DNA of 64,000 bases from Anaerobacillus alkalidiazotrophicus (GCF_001866055.1 NZ_MLQS01000030.1:435500-499499); one strand, 5' to 3'; counted from the stretch's first letter, positions 17,662-26,199 are shown. The notes: a model not told the origin generated them from the sequence alone. Program-made: numbers and translations.

Positions 17662-18866
17662 TGCCGTATTTTAAGTATACTGCAAGAGATAGAACCGGTA
17701 AGTTAAAAGAAGGACGAATAAAAAGTTTCTCAGAGAGAGAAGCAAAAGAAACATTAATCGCTGATGGAATGATTTTGAAGGAAATTGAAGAATTAACGGG
17801 GCTATTATATAAAGATATTTCCTTTGGAAGTGCGGTAAAGTCACAACAATTTGTCATGTATTTACGTCAATTTTCAACGTTACTAAAAGCTGGAATTTCA
17901 GTTATTGATGCGACTAGTATATTAGCTGAACAAACAAACTCGAAACGATTACAATATACATTAAAATCAATTGAAATAGAACTTCGAGCTGGAAATCCAT
18001 TCTCTGAAGCTGCTGAAGCTCATAAAAAAGTTTTTCCAGCCTTGTTTACAAATATGCTTCGTGCAGGTGAAGTAGGCGGGAATTTAGATGAGGTTTTAGA
18101 AAGGTTAGCTACTTATTATGAAAAGCAATATCTTACTAGACAAAAAGTAATTTCTGCTCTTTCATATCCTGCAGTCGTAGGCTCTATTGCGATAATTGTT
18201 GTCGTCTTTCTATTGTCATTCGTCGTTCCGACATTTGCTGATTTGTTTCGATCATTCGATTCAGAGCTTCCGTTGATTACCAAGATGGTTTTATCAGCTG
18301 GTAGTGTTTTTAAAAAAGTTTGGTGGTTGCTAATTTTATTATTTATTGGCATGGTTGTCGCTTTTAAAGTCATTCAAGAAAATCGACGCTATAAATATTA
18401 TTTTGACTTATTAATTTTGAAAATTCCTATCTTTGGATCATTATTTCAAAAAGCGGTATTAGCAAGAATGACACGTACACTAGGGTCACTATTTTCTTCA
18501 TCAGTCCCAATTTTACATGCAGTTTCGATCGTTGAGAAAATAGTAGGAAATGAAGTAGTGGCAAAGGTAATCCGTGAATCCCGAAACGCACTAGAAAAAG
18601 GGGAATCGATAGCGGGTCCTATGGAAGCCCATTGGATTTTTCCACCACTTGTAACTCAGATGGTGCGAGTAGGAGAGAAAACGGGATCACTTGACACAAT
18701 GCTAGACAAGGTCGCCGATTTTTACGAGACAGAAGTAGACATCGCTACAGAACGCATTAAATCATTAATAGAACCTTTAATGATAGTCGTTCTAGCAGGT
18801 ATAGTCGGAGTTATCGTTGCTTCGATTGCCATACCAATGTTTCAGATTTTTGAAAATATTGGGTAA
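17661..18866 (+). CDS. pilC: Type IV pilus platform protein PilC
   Basis: This 401-residue polytopic protein is the inner-membrane platform that couples PilB/PilT to pilin assembly. Two GspF-type repeats are visible (MYLRQFSTLLKAGISVIDA near residue 70 and MTRTLGSLFSSSVPILHA near 270), with membrane segments at about 170-195, 215-235 and 370-395. The ATG overlaps the pilT stop by one base. Length is normal for the family. A gap of 285 bases with a riboswitch separates it from the major pilin. Confidence 0.95.
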   Translation: MPYFKYTARDRTGKLKEGRIKSFSEREAKETLIADGMILKEIEELTGLLYKDISFGSAVKSQQFVMYLRQFSTLLKAGISVIDATSILAEQTNSKRLQYTLKSIEIELRAGNPFSEAAEAHKKVFPALFTNMLRAGEVGGNLDEVLERLATYYEKQYLTRQKVISALSYPAVVGSIAIIVVVFLLSFVVPTFADLFRSFDSELPLITKMVLSAGSVFKKVWWLLILLFIGMVVAFKVIQENRRYKYYFDLLILKIPIFGSLFQKAVLARMTRTLGSLFSSSVPILHAVSIVEKIVGNEVVAKVIRESRNALEKGESIAGPMEAHWIFPPLVTQMVRVGEKTGSLDTMLDKVADFYETEVDIATERIKSLIEPLMIVVLAGIVGVIVASIAIPMFQIFENIG

Positions 18867-18929
18867 AAAGTCATAAAAAGTACTAGTCAAAATGATATAA
18901 AACTACTAGAAGAAAACTATTAATAGTAT

Positions 18930-18935
18930 TATAAT
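18930..18935 (+). promoter_or_regulatory. Candidate -10 element for the pilin riboswitch transcript
   Basis: TATAAT lies 24 bases ahead of the riboswitch P1. No good -35 hexamer stands 17 bases upstream, so a dedicated promoter for the pilin is possible but not proven. The riboswitch could also control transcripts entering from pilBTC. Confidence 0.35.
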
Positions 18936-18958
18936 AGTATTAGTATTAAATAAAACAA

Positions 18959-19035
18959 TATTTTGAAGCAAAGAAGAATCATCTATATTTGGGCACTTGG
19001 ATGATTTGGAGCTAGTAGTGCAACCGGCCAAATTT
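18959..19035 (+). promoter_or_regulatory. Cyclic di-GMP-II riboswitch aptamer before the major pilin
   Basis: The segment contains the class II c-di-GMP signature blocks TTGGGCACTTG (about 18989-18999) and AGCTAGTAGTGCAACCG (about 19010-19026), with a short hairpin (GATGATTTGGAGCTAG-side) between them. They match the Clostridium acetobutylicum c-di-GMP-II aptamer in order and spacing. The pseudoknot would form between the GGGCACT and AGTGC parts. P1 can form between ATTTTG (18960-18965) and CCAAAT (19028-19033). The pilin gene starts 117 bases later. Confidence 0.9.
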
Positions 19036-19086
19036 TGTATATGCATAAATTTATGGATATAGAAGAGTTGGTCGTCTTTTATTTTT
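19025..19086 (+). terminator. Riboswitch-controlled terminator before the major pilin
   Basis: CGGCCAA at 19025-19031, which includes the 3' strand of P1, can pair over seven bases with TTGGTCG at 19068-19074, followed at once by TCTTTTATTTTT. An inner palindrome (CATAAATTTATG, 19044-19055) would help the hairpin form. Ligand binding holds the CCAAA strand in P1 and would block the terminator. The predicted outcome is transcription ON at high c-di-GMP. This is structural inference. Confidence 0.6.
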
Positions 19087-19151
19087 AAAGTCATTTCGTT
19101 GCAAACAGCTTTAAGTAAACTTCAAAAAAACTTATTAATGGAGGAAAGATA

Positions 19152-19592
19152 ATGAGAAAATTGTTAAAAAACCAAAAAGGTTTGACGTTAATTGAATTGT
19201 TAGCAGTTATTGTTATTTTAGGGATTATTGCAGCGATTGCAGTACCGAGTATAGGTGGGATAATAAGTAAAACTGAGGATAAAGCAATTGTAGCAGAGGC
19301 AATCCAGATCATTAACGCAGCTAAATTAGATCGAGCTGCTAATGGAGCTGCAATGAAATGGACACATACTGGTAAAGATAATAGTAGAAAATTGGAGGAA
19401 TATTTAGAGAAAGTAGATCAAAATAATACTAATTATACTGTTACACGTAATGGAGTAGAATTTTCAATAAGTGGACATCCAGCAGTTCAAAAAATAGGTG
19501 GTACAGTAGATGGAAGTGTTACTGAAAAAGAATTAAATGACTTTGCTAGAGATGGTAAAAAGAAAGAAAGTGATCCTGATCCTAATGATTAA
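19152..19592 (+). CDS. pilA: Major type IV pilin PilA/PilE
   Basis: The 146-residue prepilin has leader MRKLLKNQKG, then LTLIELLAVIVILGIIAAIAVPSI, with Glu at mature position 5. It is the most typical pilin in the cluster and has the best ribosome binding site (GGAGGAAAG), so it is the likely major subunit. The globular part has about 95 residues, no Cys, and ends in a charged KKKESDPDPND tail. Just after two stop codons an in-frame near-copy of the C-terminal coding segment is found. Expression is predicted to depend on the upstream c-di-GMP-II riboswitch. Confidence 0.92.
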   Translation: MRKLLKNQKGLTLIELLAVIVILGIIAAIAVPSIGGIISKTEDKAIVAEAIQIINAAKLDRAANGAAMKWTHTGKDNSRKLEEYLEKVDQNNTNYTVTRNGVEFSISGHPAVQKIGGTVDGSVTEKELNDFARDGKKKESDPDPND

Positions 19593-19626
19593 TAACAATT
19601 AAATGATTTTGCTAGAGAAGGTAAAA
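19531..19626 (+). repeat. Direct repeat of the pilin C-terminal coding segment
   Basis: A 30-base unit at 19531-19560 recurs at 19597-19626 with two mismatches, offset by 66 bases (22 codons). The second copy lies after the tandem TAA TAA stops at 19590-19595 and stays in frame, encoding LNDFAREGKTIVD before its own stop. It looks like the older pilin 3' end, displaced by a duplication or insertion. Confidence 0.85.
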
Positions 19627-19699
19627 CGATTGTTGATTAATAGTATGTGAGAAAAAATGAGTTATTATAAATATTCATAGAAAGGTATGTCACTTATTT

Positions 19700-20467
19700 A
19701 TGATGGCAAGTATCTACCTCTACACCTTCACCCTAGGTCTTGTCCTAGGGTCTTTTTACAACGTCGTTGGTTTGCGGTTGCCGAATGGTCAATCGATTGT
19801 TCGTCCCCGTTCTCACTGTTCAAAATGCAAGCGGACGTTATCTGCATTAGAATTGATTCCTGTTACTTCTTACATATTTCAAAAGGGGAAGTGTAAAGGA
19901 TGTGGGACGAAAATATCTCCCATCTACCCTTTCATAGAGGCTGCTACGGGTCTTTTATTTGTTTATGCATTTTATCAATTTGGGCTTACATTGGAAACTA
20001 TTGTTGCTTGGGTTTTCATTTCATTACTCATTATCATTTTTGTTTCTGATATCCACTATATGATAATCCCAGATCAAGTTTTACTTTTCTTTGCACCAAT
20101 TCTTTTAGTCATGCGTTTGTTTGTAGCGCCTTTAGACACATGGTGGAACCCATTTTTAGGTGGAGTTATCGGCTTTACTTTACTACTAGCCATTGCCATT
20201 ATTAGTAAAGGTGGTATGGGTGGCGGTGACATTAAATTATTTGCTGTCATTGGGATTACTTTAGGGTGGTCCGGGGTTTTACTTGCTTTTTTTCTTTCTA
20301 CATTGATCGGGGCAATTATTGGTATAATAGGTTTAACGTTAGGGAAAATAAGGCGTGGTGAGCCCATACCATTTGGACCATTTATCGTAATAGCAACTCT
20401 CATCACTTATTTTTTCGAAAAAGAGATTTTTACATGGTATTGGAGTTTATTTATATCCCACTATTAA
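19700..20467 (+). CDS. pilD: Prepilin peptidase / N-methyltransferase PilD (ComC-like)
   Basis: The 255-residue membrane aspartyl protease cleaves prepilins and methylates the new N-terminus. It has the zinc-binding pairs CSKC and CKGC (about residues 45-75), seven or eight membrane segments, and both catalytic aspartates (SDIHYMIIPD and GGGDIKLF). Two adjacent ATGs (19700, 19703) are possible; the AAAGG site is somewhat distant. In B. subtilis the orthologue comC stands at exactly this chromosomal place. It may also process competence pseudopilins of this cell. Confidence 0.93.
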   Translation: MMASIYLYTFTLGLVLGSFYNVVGLRLPNGQSIVRPRSHCSKCKRTLSALELIPVTSYIFQKGKCKGCGTKISPIYPFIEAATGLLFVYAFYQFGLTLETIVAWVFISLLIIIFVSDIHYMIIPDQVLLFFAPILLVMRLFVAPLDTWWNPFLGGVIGFTLLLAIAIISKGGMGGGDIKLFAVIGITLGWSGVLLAFFLSTLIGAIIGIIGLTLGKIRRGEPIPFGPFIVIATLITYFFEKEIFTWYWSLFISHY

Positions 20468-20631
20468 ATGGGCATTTACCTACAACAGAAAAAAGGGAAA
20501 ATTTGGTTTGGGAGAAACGATTCTGAAAATCGGACAAGTTTACCTTTTAATTATGAAGTATAATGACCCTGCTTACTGAATGGTGGTAAAATTAGTTAGA
20601 ATCATTGTCATTAGAAACGTGGTGAAAAACT

Positions 20632-21633
20632 GTGGTGTTTTTTCGTGGAAAAAAGCAAATGAGAACAGCGATAATCATTAAAGATCATGTGATTCGCTTT
20701 GTTCATGCAAAGCGAGCAGACTTAGCTAGTATTGATTCCTTTGGAGAAAGGTATTTACCTACTGGAGTGATTCATGATGGGAAAATCGTCGAGTGGGAAA
20801 CGTTAGAAGGGATATTGCAGGATTGTATTGAAGAATGGCAGTTAAAGAAACATTATGTTCAGTTTATTGTTCCTGATGCCTATACGGTTTTACGTCATGT
20901 TCAAGTACCCCTTAGCATAAAAGTAGATGAAATAAAGGGGTATTTATATACAGTTATTGGCGAAACGGTACATCTGCCGTTTGATGAAGCTACCTTTGAT
21001 ATCCATAACTTAGGTGAGAAAGATGGTCAAAGAGAAGTTTTGTTAATTGCTACACCAGAAAAGAAAGTCCAGGAATACGTAAATTTATTAACTGAAGTGA
21101 AGGTAAAGCCGAATGCTGCCGACATCTCAGTTTTATCTCTATACAGATTAGTACATTTTTTGGATCGAGATAATAAAAATGATCATTTTTTGTTTGTACA
21201 AGTTGATTTACTATCAATAAATATTACAATTTTTCATAATCAGAAACCTGTTTTTATGAGGCACATAAAGCTATCGACCGAAAATAAGTGGAGGTATTTG
21301 AACGAAGGTGAAGGTATCGAAGAAGTTTCTTGGGAAGGAAATCAAAGTGAGATAGAAAACCAAGTACAAGACATCATAACGGAAGTTGAGCGGATTATGA
21401 ATTATTATCGTTACAGTATGAGGCAAGGAAAATATCGTGTAACAAAATTGGTTGTAGTCGGAGATCATCCATATTTAAGTGATATTAGGAAGAAATTTCA
21501 AAAATCTTTTGATATTGATATCGAAACGATAAGCAAAGAGTCAATTAAGACTATGAATGGAAAAGAGATACCTGAACGCTTCTATGAAATTGTAGGATTA
21601 GCTTTGAAAAAAGAGGTTCACGATGTTAGTTGA
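20632..21633 (+). CDS. pilM: Type IV pilus assembly protein PilM
   Basis: This 333-residue protein has an actin-like fold and is cytoplasmic; it connects PilN to the motor. The start is GTG at 20632 behind CGTGGTGAA. RTAIIIKDHVIRFVHAKR stands in for the first nucleotide-binding strand, and VPDAYTVLRHVQVP plus the PNAADISVLSLYRLVHFL region match PilM. The phosphate loops are poorly conserved, as in other Firmicutes PilM proteins. It overlaps pilN by 11 bases. Confidence 0.85.
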   Translation: MVFFRGKKQMRTAIIIKDHVIRFVHAKRADLASIDSFGERYLPTGVIHDGKIVEWETLEGILQDCIEEWQLKKHYVQFIVPDAYTVLRHVQVPLSIKVDEIKGYLYTVIGETVHLPFDEATFDIHNLGEKDGQREVLLIATPEKKVQEYVNLLTEVKVKPNAADISVLSLYRLVHFLDRDNKNDHFLFVQVDLLSINITIFHNQKPVFMRHIKLSTENKWRYLNEGEGIEEVSWEGNQSEIENQVQDIITEVERIMNYYRYSMRQGKYRVTKLVVVGDHPYLSDIRKKFQKSFDIDIETISKESIKTMNGKEIPERFYEIVGLALKKEVHDVS

Positions 21634-22201
21634 AATTAATTTATTAACGGAAAAAGATAAAAAAGATATAACGAATTGGCTAATCGTCACGGTGATCTTT
21701 GTCCTATTACTCGTTTCTTTACTATTCATTTATGTCCATAGTAATAAATATGAGGTAGAAATTGATGCTCTTACAGACGAGCGCTCCTTCGTTCAGGAAC
21801 AAATTTCCCTAAAACAGCAGTTATTCGACGATAAGCCAGCTTCCTATCATGAACAATTGAAAACAGCAATTTATTCTTTAGAAAAAAGAGTTATTCCAAC
21901 TTCAATGCTTCTAAATGAGGTGGTGAGATTATTGCCTGAACATGGTTATTTCTCACAGTTTTACTTTCAAAAACCTGACGAGGTAACGATAATTGCTTAT
22001 TTTGACCAAATGTCTTCCATTGCTGCCTATAGTTATGAGCTAAATAAGTCTCCATATATGTTTTCTGTTCATTTAACGAGTATTGAAACAGCAATGATGG
22101 TTGGAAATGAAACGATAGTTGATGATATTTTACCGAGGTATGTTGCTAGTTTTACAATAAAAGTAAATCGATCAGCTTTTCTTGTAAGGGAGGACTCATA
22201 G
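21623..22201 (+). CDS. pilN: Type IV pilus assembly protein PilN
   Basis: The 192-residue bitopic protein starts with MLVEINLLTEK, the short cytoplasmic segment that in PilN (consensus xxINLLP) inserts into PilM. A membrane helix (about residues 18-38) and a coiled coil follow. It starts inside the end of pilM and ends next to the pilO ATG, which fits stoichiometric production of the M-N-O alignment complex. Confidence 0.88.
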   Translation: MLVEINLLTEKDKKDITNWLIVTVIFVLLLVSLLFIYVHSNKYEVEIDALTDERSFVQEQISLKQQLFDDKPASYHEQLKTAIYSLEKRVIPTSMLLNEVVRLLPEHGYFSQFYFQKPDEVTIIAYFDQMSSIAAYSYELNKSPYMFSVHLTSIETAMMVGNETIVDDILPRYVASFTIKVNRSAFLVREDS

Positions 22202-22885
22202 ATGAAAGTATCATTTACGAAGAAAAAACTGATCACTCTCATTACTGGAATAGTTTTAGTTTTCATTAGTTACCTGGGTTGCTACTTTTATTTGATTTAC
22301 CCCAAATTAACGATTATCGATCAGGTAACTCACCAACTTGAAACTGAAAAACAAATTTTATTGACATTAGAAAAAAGTCTTTTAAAAGAAGAGGACCATA
22401 TTGAAGAAACAACTGAACTGCAAAGGCAGCTACCAGTTGAGCCACTCATGGACCAATTACTATTAGATTTTCAGAGAGTAGAGGCATTATCAAACAGCTA
22501 CATTATTTCAATGACTATTGATCAGGATTCAACCGTTCATTCTGTGGTTCAAGAAGACGTGGAAGAAAACTTGGAAAATTCGTTTGATACAATAGAAGGA
22601 ATAGTGGTAATGAATGTAAGTGTAACAGTCAATGCAAAAATGTATGAAGATCTTTTTCAATTTCTTGTTGAGATCGACCGTTTACCTAGAATAGTAAGTA
22701 TAGATAACATTTCATTTATAGGAGCGCAAGAAACAGAAATCATTCACGATCCTCAAGAGTATCTTGAGTTTTTTGTAACAGTAAGTACGTTTTATTACCC
22801 TGATTTATATGAGTTGAGTGATGAGGTACCAAAAGTTATTCATCCTAACCCTAGTGAGAAACAAAGTCCGCTTCTCATCCAATAA
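22202..22885 (+). CDS. pilO: Type IV pilus assembly protein PilO
   Basis: The 227-residue bitopic protein has a membrane helix at about residues 8-30, a coiled coil (about 35-75) and a ferredoxin-like extracellular domain (residues about 85-205) ending in a disordered tail. This is the PilO layout. The ATG directly follows the pilN stop. It is the last gene of the pilus operon and is followed by a strong terminator. Confidence 0.87.
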   Translation: MKVSFTKKKLITLITGIVLVFISYLGCYFYLIYPKLTIIDQVTHQLETEKQILLTLEKSLLKEEDHIEETTELQRQLPVEPLMDQLLLDFQRVEALSNSYIISMTIDQDSTVHSVVQEDVEENLENSFDTIEGIVVMNVSVTVNAKMYEDLFQFLVEIDRLPRIVSIDNISFIGAQETEIIHDPQEYLEFFVTVSTFYYPDLYELSDEVPKVIHPNPSEKQSPLLIQ

Positions 22886-22892
22886 AAAAATT

Positions 22893-22958
22893 AGAACAAG
22901 ACTGACTTAAAGTGTACTACGTGTAAAAGACATTTTATCAGAAGTCTTGTTCTTTTTT
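22893..22958 (+). terminator. Terminator of the pilus operon
   Basis: An 11-bp perfect stem (22893-22903 with 22943-22953, arm AGAACAAGACT) with a long loop is followed by a run of T residues (22954-22958). Confidence 0.8.
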
Positions 22959-23053
22959 AGGAAATTATTTCTATATCCCTTTTATTTTTCTAGTTCTATC
23001 TATCAATATTTATTAATAGACTATAGTAAATTGATTATAGAAAGGAGCTGGCA

Positions 23054-24178
23054 ATGTTGGACAATACGAAGAAGAATGACCGGCGAATTTCAATCGTATT
23101 AAATGGACAAGAGAAACGGTATGAAGAGCTGGAGAAGGACAAGCACGCCTATGAGCATTTACTAGAAAAGGAGATAAGTGCAACTCAAGAAGAGGATCAA
23201 AAGGATGAATTTCATTGGATCCTCCCTGAAAACGAAACAAACGATTCTTCACCTAAAATTGTTGACTTAGGGGAGAGGCGTCATAATAAAAAAAAGTTAG
23301 AGGGGCCTTTTTGGGATGATGGAAAAAGTGAACAAGCCCCTAAGTTGCCACCAACAAAAAGAAAAAAGAAACAAAAGTTTGATTTTAAATTTAAAATCAA
23401 AGACCTTCCCTTAGGAATTATTGGTATTGTTATGTCTGCAATTATCGTAGGTGTTAGTTTTGGCTTTATGATGTTAACGATCTTTACTGGTGATAAACCA
23501 CAAGCCATGGAAGTGATAAATCCTGTACAAGCTACAGAAATCGCGACAACAGAAATTGAAGCCCCGGAAGTGGTTATGAATGGACAAATTCCTGTTCTTG
23601 GAGTCGAGATTGTGCAAGGTGGTGCGTTTTCTTTAGTAGATAAAGCTACTGAAACAGCGCAGTCTATCCAAAATAAAGGATTTGCAGCAGCGATCACAAA
23701 TACAACCGAGCCTATCTATTTATTTATTGGCCTTGGTATAGACCGAGAACAAGCGAATGTTTTAGCCGAGCATTATAAGGCTAATGGACAAGATGTATAT
23801 GTAAAGCCATATGCTGTTACAACTTCAGGTACGGTTGATAGTCAAGAACAATCTCTTTTCCTAGAAACAAGTGTAGATTTATACCAACAACTAATTTTAT
23901 TATCCGTAAATGGACTAGCTAATGGATCATCATTAGTAACAGACGAAACCCTAGCTGATTTAAAGGCAACTAATGAGATACTTGTATCATTAGGGAACCC
24001 TTTTAAAGATAGTGAACAAGAAACGTTAGCTAACGATTTTCAACACGCATTAGATAATGCTTATCAAAGTATGTTAAGTTTTGCTTCTTCTCAAGAATCA
24101 AACAACCTATGGCAAGTACAACAATTCTTATTAGATGGAATGTTAGCCTATGAGAAGTTAGTGAAGACCTTTACGTAA
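23054..24178 (+). CDS. spoIIB: SpoIIB-like septal sporulation protein
   Basis: The 374-residue bitopic protein has a charged cytoplasmic N-terminus (about 1-120), one membrane helix (LGIIGIVMSAIIVGVSFGFMML, about 123-144) and an outer SPOR-like domain (VEIVQGGAFSLVDKATETAQSIQNKGF..., about 180-255) that would bind septal peptidoglycan. SpoIIB helps dissolve the septal wall at the start of engulfment. The ATG follows AAAGGAGCTGGCA. The position between the comC/pilD region and maf is conserved with B. subtilis, except that aspA intervenes. Confidence 0.85.
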   Translation: MLDNTKKNDRRISIVLNGQEKRYEELEKDKHAYEHLLEKEISATQEEDQKDEFHWILPENETNDSSPKIVDLGERRHNKKKLEGPFWDDGKSEQAPKLPPTKRKKKQKFDFKFKIKDLPLGIIGIVMSAIIVGVSFGFMMLTIFTGDKPQAMEVINPVQATEIATTEIEAPEVVMNGQIPVLGVEIVQGGAFSLVDKATETAQSIQNKGFAAAITNTTEPIYLFIGLGIDREQANVLAEHYKANGQDVYVKPYAVTTSGTVDSQEQSLFLETSVDLYQQLILLSVNGLANGSSLVTDETLADLKATNEILVSLGNPFKDSEQETLANDFQHALDNAYQSMLSFASSQESNNLWQVQQFLLDGMLAYEKLVKTFT

Positions 24179-24192
24179 TTCTAAAATGGCAA

Positions 24193-24254
24193 AAGAGGAT
24201 GACTCAAACGTCGTATAAACGATCAATGAGTTCAGCCTCTATTCTTTTTCTTAT
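24193..24254 (+). terminator. Terminator after spoIIB
   Basis: Arms AAGAGGATGACTCA and TGAGTTCAGCCTCTAT form an imperfect stem of about 12 bp, followed by TTCTTTTTCTTATTTTT. Confidence 0.65.
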
Positions 24255-24270
24255 TTTTGTTTTGACTGAG

Positions 24271-24383
24271 TGAATTTCATAATTACCTAAATGGAGCTAC
24301 ATAAGTCTAAATGTTGTTGGAAACGATCTTCATCCAACAACATTTAGTATCAGAGTAGCGAAAATAAGCAATTATGAAATTCA
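24271..24383. repeat. MITE-like element with 14-bp terminal inverted repeats
   Basis: TGAATTTCATAATT at 24271-24284 is exactly inverted at 24370-24383. Inside, a 15-bp perfect hairpin (24307-24321 with 24333-24347) closes an 11-base loop. The terminus recurs at 4341-4355 and 63576-63622, and a 26-base stretch (24277-24302) is repeated exactly, inverted, at 52919-52944. A small non-autonomous element is likely; no target duplication was recognised. Confidence 0.65.
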
Positions 24384-24507
24384 TTAGACTTTTATCTTTT
24401 TACAATTTATAACTAATGTTGTACATAATATAAAAATGTTAGGGTAAAGCTGAAATGAATGTCACACGTTAGATGCAACAAATAGACAAAGAGGTGGAGG
24501 TTTTTAC

Positions 24508-25923
24508 ATGTCAAATGTTCGAATTGAACGCGATTTAATGGGAGAAAAGGAAATACCTCAAGACGCTTATTATGGGATCCAAACGGCACGTGCCATTGAG
24601 AATTTTCCAATCACTGGTTATCCGCCACACCGTGAATTAATTCGAGCGTTCGGGTTTGTAAAAAAAGCAGCAGCAATGGCAAATCGCGATGTAGGGGTAT
24701 TAAATAAAAAAATTGCTGATGCCATCGTTAAAGCGAGTGACGAGATCATTGAAGGAAAGCTCATTGAACATTTTGTTGTTGATTCGATACAAGGTGGTGC
24801 TGGGACTTCATTTAATATGAATGCAAATGAAGTAATTGCTAATCGGGCAATTGAATTCCTCGGGGGGAAAAAGGGAGACTACATGACAGTTAGTCCGAAT
24901 TCGCATGTTAATATGGCCCAATCAACAAATGATACGTTTCCAACAGCAATCCATATTGCCTGCTTACATTTAGCTAGAGGGCTTACAAGTTCATTACATG
25001 AATTAATTACTGCATTGGAGAAAAAAGAAAAAGAATTTGATCAAATCATAAAAATGGGGCGTACCCATCTTCAAGATGCTGTACCTATTCGTCTTGGGCA
25101 AGAGTTTGGTGCGTATAAACGTGTTTTGTCTCGTGATTTAAAACGCATTGAAAATTCGGTCGGTCATTTATATGAAATTAATATGGGAGCCACCGCTGTA
25201 GGTACTGGATTAAATGCAGTACCAGAATATATTACTCTTGTTGCAAAATATTTAGCAGAACATACAGGTATGCCGTTTAAAAGTGCTGAAGATCTTGTTG
25301 ATGCTACGCAAAATACCGATGCATATACTGAACTTTCGAGTTCATTAAAAATATTAGCGATTAATATATCAAAAATTGCTAACGACTTAAGATTGATGAG
25401 TTCTGGCCCGCTTACTGGAATAAATGAAATTAACTTGCCACCTCGCCAAGCAGGTTCATCGATTATGCCTGGTAAAGTCAACCCGGTTATGTGTGAAGTC
25501 ATAAACCAAATCTCGTTTCAAGTGATTGGTAATGATCACACGATTTCTTTAGCATCTGAAGCAGGTCAATTAGAATTAAATGTGATGGAACCTGTATTAG
25601 TATTTAATTTATTACAATCTTTATCAATTCTTCAAAATGGAATGAAAGTATTTAAAGAATACTGTATCGAGGGAATAACTGCTAACAGAGAGCGTTGCTT
25701 AGATATGGTAGAAGGAAGTGTTGGAATTATTACTGCAATAAACCCACACGTAGGATATGAGGTAGCAGCTAGAATTGCAAAAGAAGCCATTCAGACAAAA
25801 CGTCCAGTTAGAGAAATTTGTATTGAAAAAGGGATACTCTCAGAGGAAGAGTTAAAAGTTATTCTAGATCCAAATGAAATGACTGTACCTGGAATTGCTG
25901 GGGCAGATCTACTTTTTGAATAA
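24508..25923 (+). CDS. aspA: Aspartate ammonia-lyase
   Basis: The 471-residue enzyme converts L-aspartate to fumarate and ammonia in the cytoplasm. It belongs to the aspartase/fumarase superfamily: DLMGEKEIPQDAYYG at the N-terminus, SPNSHVNMAQSTNDTFPTA in the middle, GRTHLQDAVP and the signature GSSIMPGKVNPV (about residues 317-328). Aspartase rather than fumarase is favoured by overall resemblance and the EIPQDAYYGIQT start. It is not part of this cluster in B. subtilis and has its own terminator, so it appears inserted between spoIIB and maf. Confidence 0.93.
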   Translation: MSNVRIERDLMGEKEIPQDAYYGIQTARAIENFPITGYPPHRELIRAFGFVKKAAAMANRDVGVLNKKIADAIVKASDEIIEGKLIEHFVVDSIQGGAGTSFNMNANEVIANRAIEFLGGKKGDYMTVSPNSHVNMAQSTNDTFPTAIHIACLHLARGLTSSLHELITALEKKEKEFDQIIKMGRTHLQDAVPIRLGQEFGAYKRVLSRDLKRIENSVGHLYEINMGATAVGTGLNAVPEYITLVAKYLAEHTGMPFKSAEDLVDATQNTDAYTELSSSLKILAINISKIANDLRLMSSGPLTGINEINLPPRQAGSSIMPGKVNPVMCEVINQISFQVIGNDHTISLASEAGQLELNVMEPVLVFNLLQSLSILQNGMKVFKEYCIEGITANRERCLDMVEGSVGIITAINPHVGYEVAARIAKEAIQTKRPVREICIEKGILSEEELKVILDPNEMTVPGIAGADLLFE

Positions 25924-26035
25924 GTAAATGTCTTAGTTTACCAAAACCAACCGACATAAAACTATAGCTAGTTGGAGTGGTTCAACGATATAGTATCTTG
26001 GTGGAGAAAATAATTTAAAAATAAAAAAAATAATT

Positions 26036-26092
26036 GAAAATTTTGTACAATTTGGTATCCTAAGTATATCCTTTGTACAAAATTTTCTTTTT
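26036..26092 (+). terminator. Terminator after aspA
   Basis: A 14-bp perfect stem (26036-26049 with 26074-26087, arm GAAAATTTTGTACA) is followed by five T residues. Confidence 0.8.
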
Positions 26093-26199
26093 ACATGAAG
26101 TTCAAAAAATAGGCACATATTTTGCTGCCCTACCTTTTGGTCCTCAAGGTAACGTTTTGAACAGCTATGAGAAAAATAATTAGACAAAGGAGAATCTTC

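Noticed and set aside
18867..19151. Class I (GEMM) c-di-GMP riboswitch
   Set aside because: The GEMM-I conserved blocks are absent; the blocks match the class II aptamer.
25933..26187. Minus-strand 84-codon frame between aspA and maf
   Set aside because: No ribosome binding site, odd composition, and it crosses the strong aspA terminator hairpin.
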